A DNA stretch of 64,000 nucleotides from JAJZOM01 sp046703545 (lineage in GTDB: Archaea; Thermoplasmatota; Thermoplasmata; Thermoplasmatales; Thermoplasmataceae). The position numbers and the translations under genes are program-made. Within the stretch, counting starts at the first letter, position 1. Each line of letters opens with the position of its first letter. Below, piece by piece: positions 1-8,366 of this stretch. Below the pieces are notes generated by a model. That model was not told the DNA's origin. It searched no databases and saw only the letters and a program-made list of their open reading frames with translations. Where the stretch lies: positions 49,463 through 113,462 of the forward strand of contig JBJKSX010000013.1 of assembly GCA_046703545.1 (NCBI GenBank), written 5' to 3'.

Positions 1-2228
1 TACCCAAGCTCAACAAGCTTCTCCCTGGTTATGCCTATCTCCTCGGCCCTGAAGTGCGTGATGGGTATATCCGACATGTCGTACCTGCAGGTCCCGTCCT
101 TGTTTGTTGAAACGTCATTCAGTGCCCTCAGGAGCCCTTTCTCGAGGGGTTCTGGAACCCTGTCCTTGCCCATGAGCTTCTTTACGCCCTTGATTTCCAG
201 CTTCTCCGGTATTTCCATGCCAAGCCTGTCCACAGCATTGTCAAAAAGCTGCCTGAAGTTGACCTTGATCTTTCTGGGGCCTGTGGCCTTGGCTGTCGAG
301 GAGCCGCACTCAGGGCAGGTGGGAGCTGGGGTTTCCATTCCGCATGCACCGCAGCGCCTGATGCTGACCTCGATCTCCAGGCCGGATGCGGTACCCTTGT
401 ATGAATTCCGCAGGGACCTCCTTGCATCGCCTGTGCCCTCTATGGGAAACAGGACGTGGACTTTTGGCTTCATCTTCCTGTCCCCAGCCTTTTCGGGCCT
501 GCCAAGCCTTGCTCCAACCCTGGTTGGTGATCTTGGCCTTATGTCAATGCCTGAAAGGGCAGAAACCAGGGAAACCGGATCTGTTGCCGAAGAATCAACG
601 TCCAGGGCTGTCACAACATCTTCCGAAACATCAAGGCCCAGGCTCACGATGAGTGGATAATATTCCTGCAGCACCGTAGTGCTGCCGTTTTTCACATATG
701 GGATTCCAAGCTTCACAAGTTTCCCTGGCACAGAATCATCATTTATGTGCAGCTCTCCACCGGAAAGGGTGGCTGCACTGAGCCGCTTCCTGAGATCCAT
801 GATCTCATCCACGGAAAGGTCGTGCCAGAAGTAATCATATTTCGGGTAAAGGGGGATTCCGTATTCACGGGACATCTCCACGGCCTCGAACTGGTCAGGC
901 GTTCTCCCGCCCAGCTTCTCCTTCAGCTCTGGCCCAAGATAGAGCTTCCACCAGTCGTAATTGAATGACCCCGGGACAAGCACATGGTTGTTTTCCAGAA
1001 AGTCACCGTATGCAATGAGTATCTCGCCCAGATCCGTGATCTGCTCTATTTCATCCAGAAGTTCAGCCGCTTGCTCTGGGGATTCCACCCTGACATGGCT
1101 GCCGTTCTTGAGAAGCAGCATGGGCCCGTCCACCATCTCACTGGGGGTCATGGCAGCGGCCTTGCCAGGCAGCTCAACCTTGATCTGGGATCCGGTTGCA
1201 ATGAACCTGTCAAGCGCGATCATGGAAGCTGGGTTCATGGAAGCAGCAGCAAGTCCGGAAACTCTCGACCTGCCATACCTGAGCCTGAACCCGCCAGGCC
1301 TGTTTGGATGCCCGAAAACCGGTCTCCCTGCAACAATATCAGTGAGGAACTTCTCTGACTTTTTTGGTGCTGGCTTGGCAACCTCCTCTCCAGCCTGCTT
1401 CTCATCCTTCTTTCCCAGGAATTCCCATTCATTGAGGCCCAGTTTCTGGGTATGCTTGAGCACCTTCTTGGATTTCTGGATTAAACCCTCGCAAAGCACA
1501 AGGCACATTCCTCCCCTGATGCGGTTGGTGCTCACGCGCTCCATGTCCCTGTGCCCGGAGACTTCCTCAACCTCGCTTCCTTCCCCGTCTATGCATACCG
1601 GGGAATTGAGAATGACCCTCCTGACCTCATCGGGTGAAGGCAGGTACTGCAGATGCTTTATCCTGTTGTACGCCTGGACTTCCTCAATATACCTCTCCAC
1701 TTCATCGTCCGTGGGCTTGAAACCGCCTATGCCCAGGTCCCTCCTCACCACATCGGCAATGAGGACACTCAGTGCCTGTGCGGTTCCTCCCGCACCCCTT
1801 ATTGGGCCGGAATAAACAACTGAAACATAATTTGAGCCGTCCCTGTTGGCGCCTATGGAGACGTCCGCTATCCCCTCAAGCGGGGCAACAAGTATCCCCT
1901 CTGTGAGAATGGCAAGTCCGACCCTTACTGCCTTGTCCACCGCCTTTTCGTTGCCTTCGCTCCTGTACATCTGGGCAACCTTCCTGGAGATCTCGATGGA
2001 TATTTCCTCCCTTGTCTTCTCCTTTGCAAGCTTCCTGATGTCGTCGGCGATGCCCCTTATGTCAATGAGTTCCTCAATCCTGTCAGCCATGTCTGATGCC
2101 AGTGGAATCTCTACGGTATCCACCACATCCATGCCCCTCGCCCTTATGCTCTTGGCAAGCTCATAGTCCTTCGTGACCTGGGACCATAGAAAATCAGTAT
2201 ATTCCTTCAGGTTTGTGAAAGCTTTCAT
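1..2228 (-). CDS. polC: DNA polymerase II large subunit (DP2), C-terminus beyond window
   Basis: Catalytic large subunit of the archaeal D-family replicative DNA polymerase. Reading the minus strand from the ATG at 2228 gives one uninterrupted frame to the window edge (about 742 residues; the family is usually about 1100 or more). It starts MKAFTNLKEYTDFLW and contains the DP2 N-terminal blocks: VGLAILTEGILVAPLEG, GPIRGAGGTAQALSVL, and RPVFGHPNRPGGFRLRYGRS. A CxxC...CxxC zinc knuckle (CGACGMETPAPTCPECGS) lies near residue 620. Its ATG overlaps the upstream stop by 4 nt (ATGA), so it is translationally coupled to the SCP2-like gene and pyrG. No intein is seen in the visible part; the usual intein site is in the missing C-terminus. 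Family assignment is firm from motif content; the incomplete end is only the window edge. Confidence 0.95.
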   Translation of the reverse strand, partial: MKAFTNLKEYTDFLWSQVTKDYELAKSIRARGMDVVDTVEIPLASDMADRIEELIDIRGIADDIRKLAKEKTREEISIEISRKVAQMYRSEGNEKAVDKAVRVGLAILTEGILVAPLEGIADVSIGANRDGSNYVSVVYSGPIRGAGGTAQALSVLIADVVRRDLGIGGFKPTDDEVERYIEEVQAYNRIKHLQYLPSPDEVRRVILNSPVCIDGEGSEVEEVSGHRDMERVSTNRIRGGMCLVLCEGLIQKSKKVLKHTQKLGLNEWEFLGKKDEKQAGEEVAKPAPKKSEKFLTDIVAGRPVFGHPNRPGGFRLRYGRSRVSGLAAASMNPASMIALDRFIATGSQIKVELPGKAAAMTPSEMVDGPMLLLKNGSHVRVESPEQAAELLDEIEQITDLGEILIAYGDFLENNHVLVPGSFNYDWWKLYLGPELKEKLGGRTPDQFEAVEMSREYGIPLYPKYDYFWHDLSVDEIMDLRKRLSAATLSGGELHINDDSVPGKLVKLGIPYVKNGSTTVLQEYYPLIVSLGLDVSEDVVTALDVDSSATDPVSLVSALSGIDIRPRSPTRVGARLGRPEKAGDRKMKPKVHVLFPIEGTGDARRSLRNSYKGTASGLEIEVSIRRCGACGMETPAPTCPECGSSTAKATGPRKIKVNFRQLFDNAVDRLGMEIPEKLEIKGVKKLMGKDRVPEPLEKGLLRALNDVSTNKDGTCRYDMSDIPITHFRAEEIGITREKLVELG

Positions 2229-2551
2229 GAGAGCAACTCTGAGAACAACAGCTTATCCATGAAAGAGGATTTAATCTTTATCCGCCCCTTTGAGTATGAC
2301 TCAAGGGGGTTCACTTCCTTTGAGAGTATCTTTTCCAGTTCGTCCTCAGTGGTGAATATATTTATGTCGGGAACCTGCCCACTGTATTCCACTGTTTCCA
2401 GAATGCCATTTATGAGGTGGAAGAGGGTTTTGTTTTCTCCTGTGTCAAGGAGAAAATAACGTTCCATGGAAAGCAGCTTGCCATGGGTCTGGGCGGCTTC
2501 CTTCAGCTTTTCATTGATCTTGAGGAGCAGTTTCGCGGCTACACCGTTCAA
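2225..2551 (-). CDS. small SCP2-like protein between pyrG and polC
   Basis: A 108-residue protein beginning with TTG; the TTG overlaps the pyrG stop (TTGA) and its own stop overlaps the polC start (ATGA), so all three genes are coupled. The C-terminal half (PDINIFTTEDELEKILSKEV, then a Gly-Arg-Ile-Lys-Ile strand and a helix) resembles the SCP2 sterol-carrier-like fold: hydrophobic strands, a 'pd-i-i-t-e-del-ki' segment, then a 'G-k-i-k' strand. No catalytic motif is evident. The SCP2 reading is a pattern match by eye and uncertain; the existence of the gene is well supported by its coupling on both sides. Confidence 0.7.
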   Translation of the reverse strand: MNGVAAKLLLKINEKLKEAAQTHGKLLSMERYFLLDTGENKTLFHLINGILETVEYSGQVPDINIFTTEDELEKILSKEVNPLESYSKGRIKIKSSFMDKLLFSELLS

Positions 2552-4158
2552 GCTGCAGCCTCCAGTGTCTTCTCCTTGTATTCCAGAGCCTTCTTTACAA
2601 GATGCATGTGGACTTTTGACGGTTCCAGGGGCCTCGACTTGAATTCACTGTGGTACTGCACTGCAATTAGGCCATCGTTGCCCTTTAATTCCGCGATCTC
2701 CATCCTGATTCCTTCCTCGTCCACGCCGGAGAAGACCATGCCGGCATCGTTGAATTTCCCGATGAACTTCGGATTCACCTCATACCTGTGCCTGTGCCTC
2801 TCGTACACAGTGTCTGAACCATATATCTTCCTTGCAAGGGTGTTGTCCTTTATTATTACCTTCTTTGCCCCAAGCCGCATTGTGCCGCCCAGGTCCTCAA
2901 TGCCCTGCTGTTCCGGAAGCAGGTCTATCACCGGGTACTTGGTGTCGCTGTCAAACTCGGCGCTGTTTGCGCCTTCCAGGCCCATCACATTCCTGGCAAA
3001 CTCCATTATGGCGACCTGGAACCCCAGGCATATTCCTAGGTACGGGATTCCATTTTCCCTTGCGTACCTTGCGCCCTTGATCTTTCCTTCAATTCCCCTG
3101 TAACCGAAGCCGCCGGGGACAATGACTCCCTGCACATCAGAGAGCACATCCTGGTCCTCCATGAGATCATCCGAGTTGACCCACTTGATCTCCACGTCTA
3201 TCCCGGTCATTCCCTTCACATGTGAAAAAGCCTCCTTGTGGCTCATGTAGGAGTCCTGGAGCTCAATGTACTTCCCGACCAGTGCTATCTTCACCTTCTC
3301 CCTTGGATTTCTTATGTTATCCTTGTATTCTGCCCAGCTGTCGTGGTATTCCCTCTCAGGCAGTGAAAGCTTATCCTTCACAAAAGACACAATTCCCTGT
3401 TTCTCCATTGCATCTGGCACCAGGTATACATTCGGCACATCATTGACGCTCACTATTCCCTCCATTGCCACATCGGTGAACAGTGAAATCCTCTTCTTTG
3501 TCTCCAGGGAGAGCGGTTTTGTTGCCCTGCAAAAGAGGATATCGGGGGTGATTCCAATTTCCCTGAGGTCCCTTACACTGTGCTGCGTTGGCTTTGTCTT
3601 CTGCTCACCCACAACACCCAGCTCAGGCACCAGGGTAACGTGTCCAAACACGAAGCTCCCGCGGCCCTCTTCCCTGTTAAGCTGCCTTATTGCCTCAAGG
3701 AAGGGCATTGACTCCATGTCGCCTACGGTTCCGCCCACCTCTATGAGGACCACATCGTAGTCGCCTGTATTGGCCACCATTCTGATGCGCCTCTTGATCT
3801 CGTTTGTTATGTGCGGGATGATCTGCACCGTGTTTCCCAGGTACTCCCCTTTCCTCTCCTTCTCAATGACTTCCTTGTAGACCTTTCCCGTTGTGATGTT
3901 GTTGTTTCCCGTCAGGTTAACATCAAGGAACCTCTCGTAGTTTCCAAGGTCTAGGTCAACCTCGCTTCCATCATCCAGCACGAAAACCTCGCCATGCTGG
4001 TACGGGTTCATTGTTCCTGCATCATAATTGAGGTATGGATCAATCTTCAGGATCGTGACCCTGTAACCATGTGACTTTAAAAGATAGCCAAGACTGGAGG
4101 TGATTGTGCCCTTGCCAAGTCCGGAAATAACCCCTCCGGTGATAACTATGTAATGCAT
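2548..4158 (-). CDS. pyrG: CTP synthase
   Basis: Makes CTP from UTP, ATP and glutamine in the cytosol. The 536 residues have the two expected parts: an N-terminal amidoligase domain opening ITGGVISGLGKGTITSSLG (P-loop) with DPYLNYDAGTMNPYQHGEVF and EVGGTVGDMES, and a C-terminal class I glutamine amidotransferase with the nucleophile elbow YLGICLGFQVA and the closing HSEFKSRP. Length is normal for the family. A TTTAATTA element about 25 nt before the ATG suggests a leaderless transcript. First gene of a pyrG - SCP2-like - polC operon, which joins nucleotide supply to the replicative polymerase. Confidence 0.98.
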   Translation of the reverse strand: MHYIVITGGVISGLGKGTITSSLGYLLKSHGYRVTILKIDPYLNYDAGTMNPYQHGEVFVLDDGSEVDLDLGNYERFLDVNLTGNNNITTGKVYKEVIEKERKGEYLGNTVQIIPHITNEIKRRIRMVANTGDYDVVLIEVGGTVGDMESMPFLEAIRQLNREEGRGSFVFGHVTLVPELGVVGEQKTKPTQHSVRDLREIGITPDILFCRATKPLSLETKKRISLFTDVAMEGIVSVNDVPNVYLVPDAMEKQGIVSFVKDKLSLPEREYHDSWAEYKDNIRNPREKVKIALVGKYIELQDSYMSHKEAFSHVKGMTGIDVEIKWVNSDDLMEDQDVLSDVQGVIVPGGFGYRGIEGKIKGARYARENGIPYLGICLGFQVAIMEFARNVMGLEGANSAEFDSDTKYPVIDLLPEQQGIEDLGGTMRLGAKKVIIKDNTLARKIYGSDTVYERHRHRYEVNPKFIGKFNDAGMVFSGVDEEGIRMEIAELKGNDGLIAVQYHSEFKSRPLEPSKVHMHLVKKALEYKEKTLEAAA

Positions 4159-4697
4159 TCTAAGATAGAGTTTGACGACTAATTAAATTTTCTGGACTCA
4201 TTCAACTTACAGGAAAAGGGTTAACCATACAATAGAGTGTGAAGGTGGAGAGAAGTCACATTGTTGGCATTTGTTCGCCCGAGATATCGAGTATGTTGGG
4301 CTTGAGAATATTATTATCTATGTTTTGACATTTATCATCATTCCGTTCCCAGATGAAGATTAAAGACTACTTTCTGTTGGATACGCCATAATTGCACCCG
4401 AAGATAACTCGCGAATGGGCAAGGGCACTTAAAACGAAATAGGATATAAGGATCATAGTGAATTCAAGCTGATGTTTCTCACGGGTTCTTCGTCAGATGA
4501 TATCAAGACTGAAACACCCCTATTCAAATGGTGATTGATATCTGTCTTGTACGATCAATTCATAGAAAGAACAAGATGAAAGAAGCTTCCCTTCCTGAAG
4601 TCTTTCTTTTGTGGACAGGATGTTTCAAGGATCGGGGAAACATTTTTAACTGGATTCTTCAATATATTTCCGTAAACAGAAATTTCAGGCTATTCCT
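4159..4697. other. gene-poor AT-rich stretch between pyrG and a small ORF
   Basis: About 540 nt with no convincing coding frame on either strand; stops are frequent in all frames. The left 40 nt hold the pyrG promoter. The rest is AT-rich compared with its flanks and could be decayed DNA from an inserted element, but I see no terminal inverted repeats, target duplications or recognisable transposase fragments. An AATATATT element near 4662 could be the TATA box of the small frame at 4698. Confidence 0.4.
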
Positions 4698-4925
4698 ATG
4701 AAAGGCGAGCTGGCAGATTATCTTGGAATTACAAAGGATACCAATCCAGAAGAAAGAATTGACGCGAAGGTCTATTCTTTAAAAACAGAAATCTTGGATG
4801 AGATTGTTGATGGTAAATGGCATGTTCACTTTCTCACTGGATATGATGATAACAAAATTGTGGAAATCGCATTGGGTGATTATTTCATTATCTCCATGAA
4901 CGCCCATATATCCTGCATTAAATAA
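4698..4925 (+). CDS. small hypothetical protein, doubtful
   Basis: A 75-codon ATG frame (MKGELADYLGITKD...) in an AT-rich region. The product would be soluble and acidic, with no motif I recognise. A possible TATA element (AATATATT) lies about 30 nt upstream, consistent with a very short leader. It converges with the zinc-ribbon gene, ending 9 nt before it. Codon use looks protein-like, but neighbouring DNA is gene-poor and it could be a remnant or a chance frame. Confidence 0.35.
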   Translation: MKGELADYLGITKDTNPEERIDAKVYSLKTEILDEIVDGKWHVHFLTGYDDNKIVEIALGDYFIISMNAHISCIK

Positions 4926-4934
4926 GGGCCCCAA

Positions 4935-5132
4935 TTAGAACTTCCTTTCCCGGCCGTTCCTGTCCTTCGCCTCCAGTATCCGGTTGAAGGAAGTGTTTCC
5001 ACAACTGGGGCATGGCGTCTTGGTGCCGCTGCTGGAGTTCCGCCTGAATATGGTGCCCATCCCGACCTCCACCTCGAAGGTGGCATTGCATTTGCTGCAG
5101 GACATCACCCATTTCATTTCCGTAATATCCAA
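4935..5132 (-). CDS. small zinc-ribbon protein
   Basis: About 65 residues with two CxxC pairs, CSKC near the N-terminus and CPSC about 30 residues later, the spacing of a rubredoxin/zinc-ribbon knuckle. The basic C-terminal tail (Arg/Lys-rich) suggests nucleic-acid or ribosome contact, which is inference. The start is uncertain: a TTG at 5132 gives 65 residues, while ATGs at 5117 or 5105 also keep both knuckles. The frame stays open further upstream without another good start. It diverges from the antiporter gene, and the two share the intervening promoter region. Confidence 0.7.
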   Translation of the reverse strand: MDITEMKWVMSCSKCNATFEVEVGMGTIFRRNSSSGTKTPCPSCGNTSFNRILEAKDRNGRERKF

Positions 5133-5221
5133 TGCGGCGTACTTAGGTTTTTGCCATAGCGGCAGAATTCTGCATTTAATGGGCTCAGGAAAGGTAATTA
5201 AGAGCTCTTGCTGTGTTATGC

Positions 5222-6391
5222 ATGATGACCTTCATAGAGTCCATATTCCTGCTTCTCCTTGTAGCACTCATACTTGGGGAGCTTTTCGAGAGGTTCAATT
5301 TCCCGGCCATAGTGGGGGAACTTCTCACTGGGCTCATCCTGGGGCCGGCAGTGCTTGGCCTTGTGAGCATGAACCCGGTTTTCCAGGGGCTGTCTGAAAT
5401 AGCACTCTTCTTCCTTGTGCTGCTCATTGGAATTGAGGTCACCACAGAGACTCTTGTCAAGTATTACAAGGAAGGAATCCTGTTCACTTTCTCCAGCTTC
5501 ATTGCACCCCTCATTGTCATGATACTTGTTTCCCAGTTTGTGCTGGGAATGGGAGAGCCTGAAGCACTTATTGTGTCGATGACGGTGGCGGTTCCATCAA
5601 TATCCATAGTCTCTGTCCTGTTGAGGAATTTCAGCTTGCTCAAGCTCGAATCAGGGCATGTGTTCCTGGCCAGCGTCATTATAACAGACATAATCGCATT
5701 CGGCGTACTTTCCGCCATAATAAGCCCTGACAAGATCTATGTGGACGTGCCGGGGCTCCTGGCCCTACTTTTCCTCATTTTCATCGCTGATTACCTCATA
5801 CGGAAGAATTCCAACCTTGTTGTCAAGATGTTTGAAAGGCTCCATGCGAGAGAGAGGGGCGAGAAGGTGATCTTCGGTGCCATAATTGTTTCGGGCCTGG
5901 TTGTTTCCAGCATCCTGGAAATGATCGGCATCACTTTTGTGCTTGGGGCGTTCTTTGCGGGAATAATGATCAGCGAGCTCGTCGTGGGCTCCGAACTGCA
6001 CAATATGCTTGTTTCCACCCTGAACAGGCTCAATGACAGCTTTTTCATCCCCATTTTCTTCAGCATAGCCGGAGTGGAGATGGTGCTTCCCCAGGCCAGT
6101 GCCTTCGTCAAGCTGGCAGTTCTCCTGGCCATAGCCGCTGGAGTTGGCGGCCCCCTAAATTACTATTTCTCGAAATGGCACATAAAGGATGCACTCCCAA
6201 GAACCACTGTTGGAGTCCTTGGCTCACGCGGTTCGGTGGGAATCATCATCGCAACAATAGCCTTCAACGCAGGCTACATTGGGAACTCACTCTATTCCAT
6301 AGTCATATTTGCAACGCTGATCCTCACTCTGGCTTTCACCCCCATGGTAAGGAAGAAGGACATAGTGCTCCCGAAGAAGTCTGCCACTTAG
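5222..6391 (+). CDS. cation/proton antiporter, CPA2 (Kef/NapA-like) family
   Basis: Integral membrane exchanger of about 389 residues, probably trading Na+ or K+ for H+. Roughly 11-12 hydrophobic segments run the whole length. The N-terminus (MTFIESIFLLLLVALILGEL, then NFPAIVGELLTGLILGPAVLG) is the characteristic first pair of helices of the PF00999 family. No C-terminal TrkA-N or USP domain is present, so it is a bare transporter. I chose ATG 5222 (an ATG repeats at 5225); a GTG at 5213 would add three residues. Likely role in pH or cation homeostasis of an acidophile is inference. Confidence 0.88.
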   Translation: MMTFIESIFLLLLVALILGELFERFNFPAIVGELLTGLILGPAVLGLVSMNPVFQGLSEIALFFLVLLIGIEVTTETLVKYYKEGILFTFSSFIAPLIVMILVSQFVLGMGEPEALIVSMTVAVPSISIVSVLLRNFSLLKLESGHVFLASVIITDIIAFGVLSAIISPDKIYVDVPGLLALLFLIFIADYLIRKNSNLVVKMFERLHARERGEKVIFGAIIVSGLVVSSILEMIGITFVLGAFFAGIMISELVVGSELHNMLVSTLNRLNDSFFIPIFFSIAGVEMVLPQASAFVKLAVLLAIAAGVGGPLNYYFSKWHIKDALPRTTVGVLGSRGSVGIIIATIAFNAGYIGNSLYSIVIFATLILTLAFTPMVRKKDIVLPKKSAT

Positions 6392-6429
6392 GTCATTAAA
6401 TAGGGATTCCCGATCTGCACCATATATTC

Positions 6430-6927
6430 ATGGAACCCAGACTGCTTTTTGCCTACCTTGCACAGGATGACCCAAGGAAATCCACAATGAAGAAGCTTGA
6501 AAGATTCGGCCTTGCAAGAAAGGTGCCTCTGGAAAAAGGTGCACGGTCATTGTGCCTCACCCCCTACTCTGACCAGTTCCTGCTGCCTTCCGACAGGCCC
6601 CTGATTGAGAAATTGGGGCTCTTCACCATTGATGGTTCATGGAACAGGATTACAAGCATAAGGGACGTTAAGCTGAAGCATCCAAGAAAACTTCCGCTGC
6701 TGGTCCCTGTGAACCCCGTGAATTTTGGGAAGCCCGGGAAACTGTCATCAGTTGAGGCGTTTGCGGGAGCCCTTGGCATCTGCGGGTTTGAGGGGACTGC
6801 AAGGGCCATCCTTTCAAAATTCAACTGGGGGCTGAACTTTCTTGTTGTTAACCGGGAGCCCATTTTAGCCTATGCCAAGTGCGCAACTCAGGAAGAGATG
6901 GCAGCTGCGGAATCCGAATTCTTCTGA
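6430..6927 (+). CDS. tsr3: rRNA aminocarboxypropyltransferase Tsr3
   Basis: Predicted to move the 3-amino-3-carboxypropyl group from S-adenosylmethionine to a modified pseudouridine-type base in the small-subunit rRNA. The 165 residues keep the Tsr3 landmarks: an early PRKSTMKKLERFGLA segment, a central PVNPVNFGKPGKLSSVEAFA block, and FNWGLNFLVVNREPILAYAK near the C-terminus. Length is normal for archaeal Tsr3. Its last 40 nt overlap, in opposite orientation, the end of the PP-loop gene. Confidence 0.88.
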   Translation: MEPRLLFAYLAQDDPRKSTMKKLERFGLARKVPLEKGARSLCLTPYSDQFLLPSDRPLIEKLGLFTIDGSWNRITSIRDVKLKHPRKLPLLVPVNPVNFGKPGKLSSVEAFAGALGICGFEGTARAILSKFNWGLNFLVVNREPILAYAKCATQEEMAAAESEFF

Positions 6928-8366
6928 TCCTGGCCTACGCCCTTCCATTGGCCATCCTGGAGCCGGAAAACACCAGCAGCATACTGCCGGAGTATGTTTC
7001 TGATCCCGTCCCTGAACATATCAGGCACTTTCTGGAATGGCTCTTCCTCTCCGGGGAGAATATGAATGCCGTCCACGTGGCCGAGGCCCGCAACATCAGA
7101 TTCCTCAAAACCAAGCCTCTGCTTCAGCATCTTCAGCTCATCGCTGTCAAGGCGCATTCTCTCCTTTTCAACCATTGTTCCCAGGTTTTCAATGCTTTCC
7201 CTGCTGTACTTTATGTCCATGGGATTTCCATCCGCGGCGAGAACAAACATCATTATTCCAAGGCATTTTGAACATCTGCCGCATGGGACCATCTCACCGT
7301 CTATTGACCGGCATGAATGACATGACCTCTGCAGGCCGAACAGATCTTGGTACCGGGAAACCAGTGCCCTCTCAACCACAGATCCGGTTACCGGGTAAAC
7401 TGCACTCCAGACCCTGAAATTGCCAAGCTTGGAGGATAGGTACCGGCTCATGGCATCGTTGAAGTCATGGGTCTGGTCATATATCCCATAATAGTGGCTT
7501 ATGCCCCTGTATTCCAGCATTTCCCTGGGATCGTCGAACTCATCGCCAAGCACAACCGAAGTGATTCCTGCAGTCCTTGCCAGCGGCAACACAGACATTA
7601 TGTACACAGGAAAAATGAACAGCTGGACCGGGTATGTGTCGGTCTTGCCCTTCACAACTTTCTGGTCTATGGGATCAAGGTTTCTTATGAAGAATCTGTA
7701 AAGCCTGTCCACATTGGACCACACCTTGTGGACGTTCCCGAACCTGTGGGAATAGTCCCTGTATGAAGTCGCTGCTGTGAACCAGTGGGAACCGCTTTCG
7801 TTGAAGAAGAATGCGTGCGGGTTCAACCCAAGCTCATTGAGCATCCCATAGGTCAGCAGGCTCTCCTTCCCGCCGGAAGAAAGCACTGCCACTCCGCCCT
7901 CATTGTCTGCAACCCTGCAATCCTTTTCTTCGTGTGTGGATGAGCGTGAGACAGTGGTTATCCCCATGGAATTTTTCTGGCTTATGTCTCCATCTGAAGG
8001 GAGGTACTCCTTCATGAAGAATGGGTAACGCCTTCTTGCTATCTTGTTGACAAAAACCTCCCGGTTGTTGATCGCAACAAATTTCCTTATGTATTCAAGG
8101 TCGTTGTCGGAAACAGGAAAATCCAGTACAAGCCTTCTTGAAAAAAGTGTAAAATTGATGGCCGGAAATGCCACCATCAGCCCTGCCAGGTTCTCGTCAA
8201 GTGAGACTTCCTCCCTGTAGCTGTAAATCAGTTCGAAGGAGTGTGTCTCATCTCCGCGCTTTATGGTTACAGTTCCCCTGACCGATCTGCTGTCAAATGA
8301 CCTGACTGTTGCCCGTATTTCATCCAGTACAGCAAGCTTCTGTGCATATGTTTCACGGCCGCTCAA
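6888..8366 (-). CDS. PP-loop ATPase with C-terminal cysteine cluster, MurL-like
   Basis: A 492-residue protein with an N-terminal region of about 150 residues, then a PP-loop signature SSGGKES at residues 163-169 (ATP pyrophosphatase fold used to adenylate a substrate), and a cysteine cluster near residues 360-385 (CHSC, then CGRCSKC) likely to bind zinc. This layout recalls MurL, the bacterial enzyme that epimerises the terminal glutamate of UDP-MurNAc-L-Ala-L-Glu, but the assignment is by architecture only and Thermoplasmatales have no peptidoglycan. It may instead activate another amino acid or tRNA base. Its ATG overlaps the DUF1611 stop by 4 nt, so the two act in one operon. Confidence 0.75.
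   Translation of the reverse strand: MSGRETYAQKLAVLDEIRATVRSFDSRSVRGTVTIKRGDETHSFELIYSYREEVSLDENLAGLMVAFPAINFTLFSRRLVLDFPVSDNDLEYIRKFVAINNREVFVNKIARRRYPFFMKEYLPSDGDISQKNSMGITTVSRSSTHEEKDCRVADNEGGVAVLSSGGKESLLTYGMLNELGLNPHAFFFNESGSHWFTAATSYRDYSHRFGNVHKVWSNVDRLYRFFIRNLDPIDQKVVKGKTDTYPVQLFIFPVYIMSVLPLARTAGITSVVLGDEFDDPREMLEYRGISHYYGIYDQTHDFNDAMSRYLSSKLGNFRVWSAVYPVTGSVVERALVSRYQDLFGLQRSCHSCRSIDGEMVPCGRCSKCLGIMMFVLAADGNPMDIKYSRESIENLGTMVEKERMRLDSDELKMLKQRLGFEESDVAGLGHVDGIHILPGEEEPFQKVPDMFRDGIRNILRQYAAGVFRLQDGQWKGVGQDQKNSDSAAAISS

Noticed and set aside
961..1815. Long open frame on the plus strand.
   Set aside because: It is antisense to polC, low-complexity Ser/Pro-rich and without family features; a shadow of the real coding strand.
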